Origin: CBDBUR01 sp965209065
GTDB taxonomy: Bacteria > Pseudomonadota > Alphaproteobacteria > JAPOUT01 > G958296285
DNA: 64,000 nucleotides
Direction: 5' to 3'
NCBI GenBank assembly: GCA_965209065.1
Contig: OZ242373.1
Location: 310,001 to 374,000, forward strand
Below the pieces are notes generated by a model. That model did not search any database, was not told the origin of the DNA, and saw nothing but the letters and a program-made list of their open reading frames with translations. Shown here piece by piece: positions 1 to 8,535 of the stretch (positions are counted from its first letter, which is position 1; each line of letters begins with the position of its first letter). A program made the translations under genes and the position numbers.

Positions 1-90
1 ACGGAAGACAGAGAAGCCTTACCGCACACTTTGCCCTCCAGCCCTGATGCCACCACCGCGCATTAAAATTAACCGATAGCGTCTAAACGC

Positions 91-135
91 TACGCAACTA
101 GTTGCTACGCGGCTAGCCGCTACGCAACTAGTTGC
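91..135. repeat. Three tandem 15-nt units, each containing a 12-bp palindrome
   Basis: Three adjacent 15-nt units begin with TAC followed by a perfect 12-bp palindrome: GCAACTAGTTGC at 94-105, GCGGCTAGCCGC at 109-120, and GCAACTAGTTGC again at 124-135. The outer copies are identical and the middle one differs symmetrically, so the palindrome is preserved although the sequence changed. The third copy contains the stop codon of the alcohol dehydrogenase on the minus strand (128-130). Paired intramolecularly, the units could form short hairpins downstream of that gene; there is no T-run, so it is not a standard intrinsic terminator. Confidence 0.85.
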
Positions 136-1264
136 CTATGGCGTCTTCAAATATTTTCTCGTAATCTTCAGCACTCGCTTGGCGCGGGTTGGTGAAAGAA
201 CAAATATCAGCAACCGAGTTTTCTATAATTCCCGGCGTATCCATTGTGATGCCCATCTCGCCTAAGTTGGCGGGCAAGCCAATGCGCTCATTGAGTTTAG
301 AAATCTCGTCAGCCAAGTCGGCGTTCGCGTCTAGCCCCATCGCTTCGCGCAAGAGAGCGTATTTATCACCGACATGGTCTTTGTTAAAACGCAAGACCGC
401 AGGCAAAATCACCGCGTTCAGCGTGCCGTGATGAAGTTTGAGCTCTTTAATGCGACCGCAAGCATGGCTCATCGCATGCACTGCGCCTAAACCTTTTTGG
501 AAAGCCATCGCGCCTTCCGATGATGCCATCATCATATTCCAGCGCGCGTCCTTGTCGCTGCCATCGGCAACGACTTTCTCCAAAAAGCCTTGACGCACAG
601 CTTTGCGTAGCCCGTCTAGCCCGCATGCCTCGGCAGGCGGATTGATGACCGGCGTTAGCACCGCTTCAATGCAATGGGTTACCGCGTCCATACCAGTCGC
701 CGCAGTGAGACGCGCCGGCAAGCCGAGCGTCAGCTCAGGGTCGCATAAAGCAATTTTAGGAATCGTCAGCGGCGAAGCGAAAGTGAGCTTCCTGCCATCA
801 CCAACGATAACAACAAAGCCGACAGAAATTTCACTGCCGGTGCCTGCGGTTGTCGGGATAGCAATGAGCGGCGGAATAGATTTAATTTTATCGCGTCCCC
901 CTTCGGCTAAAGCATATTGTGCAAGAGGCTCTGGCTGCTTGACGAGAACGCCAACCGCTTTGCCTAAATCCATCGGCGAGCCGCCTCCCAAGCAGACAAG
1001 ACCATCGCAGCCGCTTTCGCGATAAAGCGCAAGCGCTTCCAGCACAGCTTCCTCTGTGGGGTTTTCGGGCGTGCCGTCGTAAATCTCATAGGGTATTTTG
1101 TTGCCGAGAATGTCGCGCACTTTATCCACAATGCCGACCTTAACCAGCCCCTTATCGGTGCAGATGAGCGGCTTCTTAATGCCGAGCTGCTCTAAAGTGG
1201 CGGGCAGCATTTTCACCGCGCCGTGGTCTATTTCTAGTTGATTGAGAAATCTAATCGATGCCAT
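128..1264 (-). CDS. Iron-containing alcohol dehydrogenase
   Basis: A 378-residue group III (iron-dependent) alcohol dehydrogenase, which oxidises or reduces an alcohol/aldehyde pair with NAD(P). The N-terminal half carries the nucleotide-binding GGGSPMD (93-99) and PTTAGTGSE (137-145). The C-terminal helical half has the expected metal ligands D193, H197 (GMDAVTH), H263 and H279 (HHG). The ATG at 1264 is chosen because AGGAGG lies a few bases upstream and the protein then starts at the family position; an upstream in-frame ATG at 1390 lies inside the divergent gene. It is transcribed alone and ends in a palindromic repeat. The substrate cannot be told from sequence; members act on ethanol, butanol, propanediol or lactaldehyde. 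Confidence 0.9.
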   Translation of the reverse strand: MASIRFLNQLEIDHGAVKMLPATLEQLGIKKPLICTDKGLVKVGIVDKVRDILGNKIPYEIYDGTPENPTEEAVLEALALYRESGCDGLVCLGGGSPMDLGKAVGVLVKQPEPLAQYALAEGGRDKIKSIPPLIAIPTTAGTGSEISVGFVVIVGDGRKLTFASPLTIPKIALCDPELTLGLPARLTAATGMDAVTHCIEAVLTPVINPPAEACGLDGLRKAVRQGFLEKVVADGSDKDARWNMMMASSEGAMAFQKGLGAVHAMSHACGRIKELKLHHGTLNAVILPAVLRFNKDHVGDKYALLREAMGLDANADLADEISKLNERIGLPANLGEMGITMDTPGIIENSVADICSFTNPRQASAEDYEKIFEDAIGN

Positions 1265-1289
1265 AAGTCCTCCTCGACCCCTTGCCCTG

Positions 1290-1317
1290 ATTATAGCACG
1301 ATAAGCAATCAGGTCAA
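1290..1317 (-). promoter_or_regulatory. Sigma70-type promoter of the alcohol dehydrogenase
   Basis: On the minus strand, TTGACC (1312-1317), a 16-nt spacer and a perfect TATAAT (1290-1295) preceded by TGC. The -10 box lies 25 nt upstream of the ATG at 1264, leaving room for the AGGAGG ribosome-binding site. Confidence 0.7.
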
Positions 1318-1321
1318 GATA

Positions 1322-1330
1322 TGCTATAAG
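1322..1330 (+). promoter_or_regulatory. Extended -10 element upstream of the M48 peptidase
   Basis: TGCTATAAG ends 3 nt before the first ATG of the peptidase gene (1334). No convincing -35 box lies 17 nt upstream. If used, transcription would begin at or just inside the start codon, giving a leaderless mRNA; no Shine-Dalgarno sequence is visible. Confidence 0.4.
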
Positions 1331-1333
1331 CAG

Positions 1334-2365
1334 ATGATGACGCACTCTACTTTTTACGATAGCAAAGCAATATGGGGCAAGCCCGTTCAAGTGAGGCTTG
1401 AGGCGGGATACATAAAAATTTATAACGAAGCAGGAGACTTAGAGGCACGATGGCAAGCCGATAGGCTCTCGCGCATCAAAGCCAAAGAGGCGGAAGGCGA
1501 GTTTTGCCTCACATTAGGCGGCAGCGCGCGGCTTATTCTGCGCGACAAGGCTCTACAAGAAAAACTACAGGAAGGGACACAGCCCTATTCGAGACTGCGG
1601 GAGGATAAAAAAATTATCTTTTATACGCTATTGGGTGTGGTCGGCGGGTGGTTGTTTTTTTTCCAAATCATTCCTTTATTGTCGAACCCTATCGTGTGGT
1701 TGATTCCTCAGAGCTTTGATGTGGAAATCGGGGCGCAGGCTTACGAGTCGATAATAGAAAGCAAACAGCAATGTAATAACAAACGAGGCATGGCTGCTTT
1801 GGATAAGTTGAAAAGCAAAATTTTAGACAAGGAGCTGGCGCAGGGCATTACAATCGCGGTGGTTGAGGGTAAGGAGGAGAATGCTTTTGCCTTGCCGGGC
1901 GGGCATATTATTATATTGAGCGGTCTTTTGGATAGAGCGCGGCAATCGGCGATGTTGGAAGCCATATTGGCGCACGAGGTGGGACATATTGAACATCGCC
2001 ACGCGATGCGGCGGCTTGTTTCTACCGCTACGCTGGGTGTTTTGTTTGCTCTTGTGGTTGGGGACGTCACTTTTTTTCCTGTGGTTGGCCAGTTGGCAGT
2101 CAATAGTTATACCCACGCAATGGAGAAAGAAGCTGATGCCTATGCTTTAGCGATGATGAGCGCGAAAGGGATAGACCCTAAACCGCTTGCCGATTGGTTT
2201 CATAGTCTCGCCGAAAAGCACGGAGAGGCACAAGAGACAATTTCTTATTTCTCCACCCACCCCGCGCCGAGTAAGCGTGCGCTTTTCTTTAGTGAATCGG
2301 CATGGACTATCAAAAAAACTTTATCCGCGCAAGAGTGGGTTGCGCTTAAAAACATCTGCAGCTAA
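1334..2365 (+). CDS. Membrane-anchored M48 family zinc metallopeptidase
   Basis: A 343-residue protein with an N-terminal cytoplasmic region (about 1-93), a hydrophobic segment (about 94-125), then an M48 protease domain. The zinc motif is HEVGH (214-218) with the third ligand in EKEAD (E264, D268) and a downstream STHPAP motif typical of Ste24/HtpX/LoiP-like enzymes. M48 proteases of this kind usually act in envelope quality control; the substrate is unknown. The start is set at the ATG pair 1334/1337, because the upstream in-frame ATG (1238) would lie inside the divergent dehydrogenase. The 3' end overlaps rsmA by 45 nt in convergent orientation. A second, unrelated-looking M48 gene (BepA-like) is at 46890-48233. 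Confidence 0.85.
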   Translation: MMTHSTFYDSKAIWGKPVQVRLEAGYIKIYNEAGDLEARWQADRLSRIKAKEAEGEFCLTLGGSARLILRDKALQEKLQEGTQPYSRLREDKKIIFYTLLGVVGGWLFFFQIIPLLSNPIVWLIPQSFDVEIGAQAYESIIESKQQCNNKRGMAALDKLKSKILDKELAQGITIAVVEGKEENAFALPGGHIIILSGLLDRARQSAMLEAILAHEVGHIEHRHAMRRLVSTATLGVLFALVVGDVTFFPVVGQLAVNSYTHAMEKEADAYALAMMSAKGIDPKPLADWFHSLAEKHGEAQETISYFSTHPAPSKRALFFSESAWTIKKTLSAQEWVALKNICS

Positions 2366-3139
2366 AGCGCGAAACTGCGCGATGGATAATTGCTCGGCGC
2401 GTAGGCGTGGGTCAATGTTCAAAGCTTCTAGCGAGGGCAGCAAAATTTTATGCGCGCGTAGCATTTTGCGCTTCTGGCTAAAAGCAAGGCGACTAACATA
2501 ATCGATTGCTTCAGGGGCAAGATATTCAAGTGTGGGGGTAAGCTGAATGGCGACCAAAGCACTATCCACTTTCGGGCGCGGCGCAAAAGCGCTTGACGGA
2601 ATCGTGAATAAAGTTTTCGCCTTCCCCCGCCACTGACAAAGAATAGAAAGCCTACCGAAAGCACGCGTATGAGGCACAGCGGTTATACGCTCCGCCACTT
2701 CCTTTTGCACCAGCACGATAACCTCTTTATAACTCGGTCGCGGGGCGAGCAACCAAAGCGCCAACAGGGGAGAGGCAACATTAAAAGGTAAATTACCAAC
2801 AATAATATCTATATCAATCTCTAGATCAATTTTTAACGCATCTTCTTGGATAATATCAAGCGAGGGATAAAATGTTTTCAATTCCTCTAAAGCGGGAATG
2901 GCTCTTTTATCAATTTCAACAGCGAATAACTTTTTGGGCTTACTTGCGAGTAAAGCGCGCGTCAGCCCACCGGGTCCCGCGCCGATTTCCATCACGACTT
3001 TACCTTGCGGCGCAATCGCGCGGGCAATTTTTTCGTTGATATTATTATCAAGTAAAAAATTCTGCCCCAAAGAAGCGCGCGCGCTTAAACCAAATTTTTT
3101 AATAACATCACGCAACAAAGGAAGAGAGCGCGGATTCAT
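2321..3139 (-). CDS. rsmA: 16S rRNA dimethyladenosine transferase (RsmA/KsgA)
   Basis: A 272-residue enzyme that N6,N6-dimethylates two adjacent adenines in the 3' hairpin of 16S rRNA from S-adenosylmethionine, a late step in 30S assembly. Visible are GQNFL (25-29), the SAM-binding EIGAGPGGLT (51-60), acidic E75 for ribose binding and the catalytic NLPF (116-119). Length is normal. It is the last gene of the lptF-to-rsmA operon and overlaps pdxA by 4 nt (ATGA). Its 3' end overlaps the convergent M48 gene by 45 nt. Confidence 0.95.
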   Translation of the reverse strand: MNPRSLPLLRDVIKKFGLSARASLGQNFLLDNNINEKIARAIAPQGKVVMEIGAGPGGLTRALLASKPKKLFAVEIDKRAIPALEELKTFYPSLDIIQEDALKIDLEIDIDIIVGNLPFNVASPLLALWLLAPRPSYKEVIVLVQKEVAERITAVPHTRAFGRLSILCQWRGKAKTLFTIPSSAFAPRPKVDSALVAIQLTPTLEYLAPEAIDYVSRLAFSQKRKMLRAHKILLPSLEALNIDPRLRAEQLSIAQFRALAADVFKRNPLLRG

Positions 3140-4053
3140 TTTTGACTAAGCCTATGCGCTAATTCTATTGCAGCAACGAGACTACTTTCGTCAGCTATAT
3201 TTTTGCCGACAATATCAAAGGCAGTGCCGTGGTCGGGCGAGGTGCGCACAAAAGGCAAGCCCAAAGTTATATTCACCGCCGCTTCAGTCTGCATCTTAAT
3301 CGGAATGAGCGCTTGGTCGTGAAACATACACAAAAAAGCATCAATGTTTTTACGCGCGAACATCGTGTCGGCCGGCAGAGGCGGAGAGAAATTCACCCCC
3401 AAAGCAGCGCAAGCCGGCGCAATGATTCTTTCCTCCTCGTCACCCAGCAGCCCGCTATCGCCGGCGTGCGGGTTCAGCGCCGCTACGGCTATGTTCGGGG
3501 AGGCAATGCCAAAATGCTCGGTGAGCGCCTGCTCTAGAATTTTTCCCGCCGCGATGATTTTCTCCGTCGTGAGCGCATGCGCCACGTCGCGCAAAGGCAA
3601 GTGCGTTGTGGTGAGCGCGCATCTCATCGTGGGGGTGGCAAGCATCATCAAAGCTTCGGTCTCGGCGCGCGCGGCGAGGTATTCCGTTTGCCCCTGATGG
3701 CGAAATCCAAGGCGCGCTAAATGCGCCTTATTCACCGGGTTGGTGACCAAAGCCGAAGCCGAACCTTCAAGCGTTAGAGTTGTGGCAAGCTCCAGCGAGC
3801 GCAGCGCTCTAGAAGCCTCATCAGTTTCGGCAGCGGCTTCAATCGGCAGAACCGGAAGGGCGTGGTTGAAAATATCTATCGCTTCGTTCGCATGGGCGAT
3901 GGTTCGGCTTTCGCTAAAATGCTCCGCCGCGCCAACGAGAAAAAAAACGATACCGCTTTGTTTAAGACGAAGCCAAGCCTTATGAGTAATTTCAGTGCTA
4001 ATGCCCGCGCCGCACGTGAGAGCAAGCGGCTTATTTGATTTCGATACTGGCAT
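3136..4053 (-). CDS. pdxA: 4-hydroxythreonine-4-phosphate dehydrogenase (PdxA)
   Basis: A 305-residue PdxA, which oxidises 4-phosphohydroxy-threonine in the DXP-dependent pyridoxal phosphate pathway. Family motifs are VTNPVNKAHL (103-112), NPHAGDSG with a metal-binding His, FHDQALIPIK, and SPDHGTAFD near the C terminus. The start at 4053 gives the family N terminus and overlaps the end of surA by 23 nt; the frame stays open upstream to 4155 but only inside surA. The usual GHTE substrate-binding motif reads GQTE here (Q122, codon CAA), which is unusual. The pdxA-rsmA coupling is common in Proteobacteria. Confidence 0.93.
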   Translation of the reverse strand: MPVSKSNKPLALTCGAGISTEITHKAWLRLKQSGIVFFLVGAAEHFSESRTIAHANEAIDIFNHALPVLPIEAAAETDEASRALRSLELATTLTLEGSASALVTNPVNKAHLARLGFRHQGQTEYLAARAETEALMMLATPTMRCALTTTHLPLRDVAHALTTEKIIAAGKILEQALTEHFGIASPNIAVAALNPHAGDSGLLGDEEERIIAPACAALGVNFSPPLPADTMFARKNIDAFLCMFHDQALIPIKMQTEAAVNITLGLPFVRTSPDHGTAFDIVGKNIADESSLVAAIELAHRLSQK

Positions 4054-5242
4054 CGCGGCGCAAGTCGCGCATCTTTTGACGCGCACGAATAAAAGCCTTT
4101 TGTGATAAAAGGCTGTTTTGGATTCTCTGCTGCGATAGGCGCGGGTCTTCTTCAATAATTTTATCGCAGACGAGAATAAATTCCTTTCGGTTGGAGTCGC
4201 GCACGGAGGGGACTAAGGTATTTTCTTTGACCTGCTCTAACTTTTTTTGGAGCGTCTTAGACAAATCGGTGAAAGGCACAAGTCCCATCGCTTGCACGTC
4301 AGCATTGAGCCGCGCAGCAGAATCACTTGTTTTGGTGCAATCAGAAAAACTTTGCTGCACTTGAGCGTCCGATATTCTTCGGGGCACACGGATAATTTTC
4401 AATTCGAGTTGAATTTTTTTTAACACATTCGTTTGAGGCGTGCGCACATCACGCAGCAAAATGATATAAAACCCATCGGCAAGCCGAACCACAGGGGAAA
4501 TAGAGCCAGTCGTCATCGTCTGGACAAGCGCCTTTAATTTTTTAGGCAAGTTGCCGTCATTGACCCAGCCCAAGTCTCCACCGCTGCTCGCGAGTCTGCC
4601 TTGCGAATAATTGCGCGCGATAAAATTAAACGCAGCACCTTTGCTTAATTGCTGTTTTAATTGCGCCATCGTTTTTCGCGCGACATTTTCCTCTGTTGAA
4701 TTCTCGAAATGTAAAACAATTTGCGACATAAGATAACTTTTTTGCTGAAGATTTTGTTTTATCTCTTGTAGTTTTTGCTCTACTTGGTTTTGTGGCACGA
4801 TAATTCTAGGCACAATGTGGCGTTCAACATATTTATTCCATAAAATTTCGGCTTCCATGTGGCGATAAAAATTTTCTGTGCGCACTTTATTCTTTCTTAA
4901 AAAAACTAGAAAATCATCTACCGATTGTCCTCCCCGCAATCCACGCTTAATAGCCTGACGGATTTCTTTCTTGCTAGCAGAGATGTTGTTTTGTTTGGCA
5001 ATGTTGCCACGTAAAATATTATCTACCAGTTGCGCTTTCGCACGTTTTTGCGCGTCTGCTAAATTTTTTTTCGTTGGCTCAATGTTAGACGTAACGACAA
5101 GCATGCGCGCCTGCTGTTGAATGTCAAAATTAGAAATGGGCACGCCATTGACAAGCAACATAATTTCGGTCACCGCCGCAAAGGCGCTTGCCGAAAAGCA
5201 CAAGACAAGGAAACATATTACCCTCATTGCTCTAATTATCAT
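4031..5242 (-). CDS. surA: SurA-like periplasmic chaperone / parvulin peptidyl-prolyl isomerase
   Basis: A 403-residue protein with an N-terminal signal peptide (hydrophobic 6-22), a SurA-type N-terminal chaperone domain (about 25-150) and a single parvulin domain (about 168-266, with SGGDLGW and the DGFYII strand), followed by a C-terminal helical region. SurA escorts unfolded outer-membrane proteins such as LptD through the periplasm. E. coli SurA has two parvulin domains; one is visible here. It sits directly after lptD (11-nt overlap) in the LPS-transport operon, which supports the assignment. An alternative start is the ATG at 5227. Confidence 0.88.
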   Translation of the reverse strand: MIIRAMRVICFLVLCFSASAFAAVTEIMLLVNGVPISNFDIQQQARMLVVTSNIEPTKKNLADAQKRAKAQLVDNILRGNIAKQNNISASKKEIRQAIKRGLRGGQSVDDFLVFLRKNKVRTENFYRHMEAEILWNKYVERHIVPRIIVPQNQVEQKLQEIKQNLQQKSYLMSQIVLHFENSTEENVARKTMAQLKQQLSKGAAFNFIARNYSQGRLASSGGDLGWVNDGNLPKKLKALVQTMTTGSISPVVRLADGFYIILLRDVRTPQTNVLKKIQLELKIIRVPRRISDAQVQQSFSDCTKTSDSAARLNADVQAMGLVPFTDLSKTLQKKLEQVKENTLVPSVRDSNRKEFILVCDKIIEEDPRLSQQRIQNSLLSQKAFIRARQKMRDLRRDASIEIK

Positions 5243-7436
5243 ACGCGCTCCCTCCCGCGAGCGATGATATATTCACTTCACCTAAATTGGTAAAAGTAAG
5301 TTGTAGCCCTACTCTAAAGTCGTTATCTTCGGGGCGGGCTTGATTTTCTTTTTTCGAGAAACTGATGTTCATTATAAAACATTCATCAGTATAAGCGATG
5401 CCCGCGCTATAATTCAATAGATTTCCTCGCGCCAAGTCATAGCGCACGCGACCAAAGGTGCGCCAGCTTTCTCCGAATTGCACAGAAGCCTCGTTGAGAA
5501 TGCCCTGCTGGTCTGTAGGCTTATCGAAGCTGTAGTTTGTCGTGAGGCTAAAGATGCCGACCGCCACTCGAATAAAGGCATCGTAGCGCTCGAAGGCGAG
5601 CTGCTTGCGACCGAGCCGCGTGGTCTGCGAGAATTGAACATAGGGGCTTGATAAATCCCAGCGCCCGACAAAATCGCTATCGCGCCCGCTGATACCACTT
5701 ATGGTTATGTCAGATTCAAAATCCCTGCTCGGCTTGAGCCGAAACACCTTGCCGAACACAAAAGAGGAAGAAAAATTTTCAATCGGGTAGAACTCCCAGT
5801 GAAAGCCAAGGTTCGCCCGCGGACCACTCTCCCACTTATCTATTCCCGGAAAGCGGTTAGCGGAAAAAAGGTTGCTATCGGAAAAATAAAACTCTTGGCT
5901 GTCCTCGTTGGGGAAGGCGTTTTGGTTTTTGTAGGGCGCGTAGATAAGCTGCGCGATGGGCTCTAATATATGGCTGTTGCGCGCGGTCTCGATGATAAGG
6001 GGATAACGCCATTCAAGCATCACTAAACCAAGCGCACGGTTTCTGCCTTGCGTGTTGATGCGCTCGCCATCTTCTCGATAGCCGCGCCTTTGATATAAAT
6101 CAAAACGACCATAAGTATGGAAGGTTATCGCGTTGCCGAACCACACCCAGTCGTCTTGCCAGCCTAATGTGGTTGAAAATCGAAACAAACCTTCTTCCGC
6201 GTTTTTGAGGTCTAAACTTTTTATTTTTTTGTCAATTTGGTTTTCGCTTCTCAACAAGGATAAAATATCGGTTTCAAAGAACAGCTGACCGCCAAGCAAT
6301 TCAGGTCGTATAGAAAATTCAATGTGAGGCAATACCAGCAAATCGGGACGCGCGATGCGGTCAATCAAATCCCGAATATAATAACTGCTCACCGATAAAG
6401 ACATCAGCTCATTGGAGTGCTGGTAAATGATATTGGAATTTAACTGTCTTGTTGGCGAGATATGAAAAAATTCTAAATAAATATCATCGCTCGCCCATTG
6501 GAGGTTGTAGCTTAGGTGTCCTTTTTCAGGGGAGGAGAAATCGCCATTAGAAAAAATATGAGCGCGATATTCTTGTGGCCAATTTTTTTGATTGTCGGAG
6601 GTTTGCTCGTAATCGTGCGCAACACTCGCGGTGATGTTATAGATGCCGTAAGGTGTTGCGTGTCGCCACGCAGCTTCAAGCTGCGCGCCCTCGCGGTTGG
6701 TAATAAGCGGCGTTATAATAAGAGACGTTTGCGGCACAATATCAATCGTAATAGGGACTTCAACCACGCCGCCTAAGCGGTTGGAATAAAAAATGCTAGG
6801 GGTTAGAATGCCACTGCGCCTTTTCACGCTTGGGTCGGGGTGCGCGAAAAAGGGAATATAGAAAACCGGCACACCAAAAAATTCGAGAAAAACATTGCTG
6901 TAATAAATTGTTTTACTTTTCTCATAGTGCGTTATCTTGCTTGCCGATATTTGCCAAAGCGGATAATTTTTTTCGTTTTTACACACTTTACAAGGGCTGT
7001 AGGTGGCATAACGCATTTGATTGCGCTTGCCTAATCCGCTAGGGGAGAAGTCGCGTTTTGCGCGGCGTGCGCTTAGTCTAGAATTATCCCCGAACAGAAT
7101 GGCGACATTTTCTAAATTGCCCGTTTGCCAATCATTTTCTAGGGTCGCTTTTTGCGCGAACCAAAAAATGCCGCTGGGGTCTTTTAATGTGATGTTGCCG
7201 AAGGCTTGCAACAGGTCTTTATTCTCGAAATAGCGCACGCGGTCGGCGAGCAGATTATAGTTGCGCCACTCGAATTGCGCCTTGCCGATAGCGTCGATAT
7301 ATCCTAGCGCGCGGTTGCGCTTGATTTTATTTGCTTCAAATAGAATGCTATTACTCGCCTCTTTGCCATTTGCCGCTTTGCTCGCTTGAGGGGAAAAGAT
7401 AAGCAGCGAGCAAAAAATAAAATAAACAAAGTGCAT
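5232..7436 (-). CDS. lptD: LPS-assembly outer-membrane protein LptD
   Basis: A 734-residue protein with a signal peptide (about 1-22), an N-terminal OstA/LptA-type jellyroll that receives LPS from the periplasmic bridge (about 27-130) and a large C-terminal beta-barrel (LptD/DUF3769 region). The short CKVC motif preceding a PLWQI segment is typical of alphaproteobacterial LptD. It inserts LPS into the outer leaflet together with LptE. The start at 7436 makes TGATG with the stop of lptG (1-nt overlap) and gives a clean signal peptide; the frame is open up to 7607 but that extension lies wholly inside lptG and is rejected. The next gene encodes its chaperone SurA. Confidence 0.93.
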   Translation of the reverse strand: MHFVYFIFCSLLIFSPQASKAANGKEASNSILFEANKIKRNRALGYIDAIGKAQFEWRNYNLLADRVRYFENKDLLQAFGNITLKDPSGIFWFAQKATLENDWQTGNLENVAILFGDNSRLSARRAKRDFSPSGLGKRNQMRYATYSPCKVCKNEKNYPLWQISASKITHYEKSKTIYYSNVFLEFFGVPVFYIPFFAHPDPSVKRRSGILTPSIFYSNRLGGVVEVPITIDIVPQTSLIITPLITNREGAQLEAAWRHATPYGIYNITASVAHDYEQTSDNQKNWPQEYRAHIFSNGDFSSPEKGHLSYNLQWASDDIYLEFFHISPTRQLNSNIIYQHSNELMSLSVSSYYIRDLIDRIARPDLLVLPHIEFSIRPELLGGQLFFETDILSLLRSENQIDKKIKSLDLKNAEEGLFRFSTTLGWQDDWVWFGNAITFHTYGRFDLYQRRGYREDGERINTQGRNRALGLVMLEWRYPLIIETARNSHILEPIAQLIYAPYKNQNAFPNEDSQEFYFSDSNLFSANRFPGIDKWESGPRANLGFHWEFYPIENFSSSFVFGKVFRLKPSRDFESDITISGISGRDSDFVGRWDLSSPYVQFSQTTRLGRKQLAFERYDAFIRVAVGIFSLTTNYSFDKPTDQQGILNEASVQFGESWRTFGRVRYDLARGNLLNYSAGIAYTDECFIMNISFSKKENQARPEDNDFRVGLQLTFTNLGEVNISSLAGGSAYDN

Positions 7437-8533
7437 CAGCCCTCTTCTTTTTGCAAGAATAGGATAGAGCCTGCCGCTAAGGCTACGACGACCGGCGCTA
7501 GGGCTGCGATGATGATGGGCGTTTCGGGGGTTGCTGAAATCTTGCGCCCTAAAAATAACAGCAGATAGATAAGGAAGCCAAACAAAATCGCAGAGGTAAT
7601 GAGCCATACTTCGCGTCCTTGTCGCTGTGAAAAGAAGAAGGTGAAAGAGCTGCCGGCTAAAGCCATCGCGAGCAAAAAGAAAGGCATGGAGAGCAAGTGA
7701 AACCAGTAGAATTCATAGGCTGGCACGGCAAGCCCCGCCTTTTTCGCGAGCGTTATGAACTCACCTAAATTCCAAAAAGAAATAGTTTCGGGCGGCGCGA
7801 CGCTGTCATAGACATGAGCGGGCGTGAGGTCTGTCGGCTGCTCGTAAGTATCGACAAAGTAAGAGTGTCCGTTGATATTGGTTATCCACACCTGCTTGAG
7901 TTTCCAAATACCTTCCGCGAGCTCGGCGGTTTTGGCATCAAGCCTGCCGAGAAAAGTATCGGCGTCTTGATAAAGAAAGATGGTGATATTAGAAAAGCTT
8001 TTGCCGAGCGCGCCAGTGCTTACGGCGTGAACGATGGAGTGATCTTTTTTGTCGCCTTGCTTTAGCCAGATGCCACTATCCGCGAGCGACAAGAGATTAG
8101 ATTTGCGTTTAATATGAATTGCTATCATCTCGTTATGTTTCGTGTTGAGTGTCGTGCTTACGGGATTATAAATCGTGAAAATAAACAAGCCCGAGACAAA
8201 AGAAATAATCAGCACGGGCAGCATAAACACCCACGCCGAAATGCCATTCGTGCGCACGGCGTCTAGCTCTAGCCGCCGCGTCAAAGAGAAAAAGCAACTT
8301 ATCGCGCCAATCAGAAAAATAAAGGGGAAGGCGATTTCAATTAGGTAGGGCGTTTGGAAGAAGCTCATTTTAATAATGATTTCGGGGCTATCGACACCAT
8401 ATTCGAGCAAGCGCCGCGTGGTTTCGGTGAGCGTGCCGACAAAGCACAAAACAGCGATAGTCGCCGCGACTACAAAAACGTGAAAGATAAAAACACGAGA
8501 AATATAAAGTAATAAAGTGATGGGGATTGGCAT
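7436..8533 (-). CDS. lptG: LPS export ABC transporter permease LptG
   Basis: A 365-residue YjgP/YjgQ-family permease: two N-terminal transmembrane helices, another pair, a large periplasmic jellyroll-type domain in the middle (roughly residues 120-255) and membrane helices at the C terminus. With LptF and the ATPase LptB it extracts LPS from the inner membrane. The second gene after lptF (2-nt gap) is assigned LptG by order. LptB is not in the window. Confidence 0.92.
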   Translation of the reverse strand: MPIPITLLLYISRVFIFHVFVVAATIAVLCFVGTLTETTRRLLEYGVDSPEIIIKMSFFQTPYLIEIAFPFIFLIGAISCFFSLTRRLELDAVRTNGISAWVFMLPVLIISFVSGLFIFTIYNPVSTTLNTKHNEMIAIHIKRKSNLLSLADSGIWLKQGDKKDHSIVHAVSTGALGKSFSNITIFLYQDADTFLGRLDAKTAELAEGIWKLKQVWITNINGHSYFVDTYEQPTDLTPAHVYDSVAPPETISFWNLGEFITLAKKAGLAVPAYEFYWFHLLSMPFFLLAMALAGSSFTFFFSQRQGREVWLITSAILFGFLIYLLLFLGRKISATPETPIIIAALAPVVVALAAGSILFLQKEEG

Positions 8534-8535
8534 TA

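Noticed and set aside
1..90. Possible gene fragment at the window edge
   Set aside because: No open frame with recognisable motifs was seen in either direction; treated as non-coding.
5232..7607. LptD with a 57-residue longer N terminus
   Set aside because: The extension lies wholly inside lptG, has no signal peptide and no ribosome-binding site; ATG 7436 gives a signal peptide.
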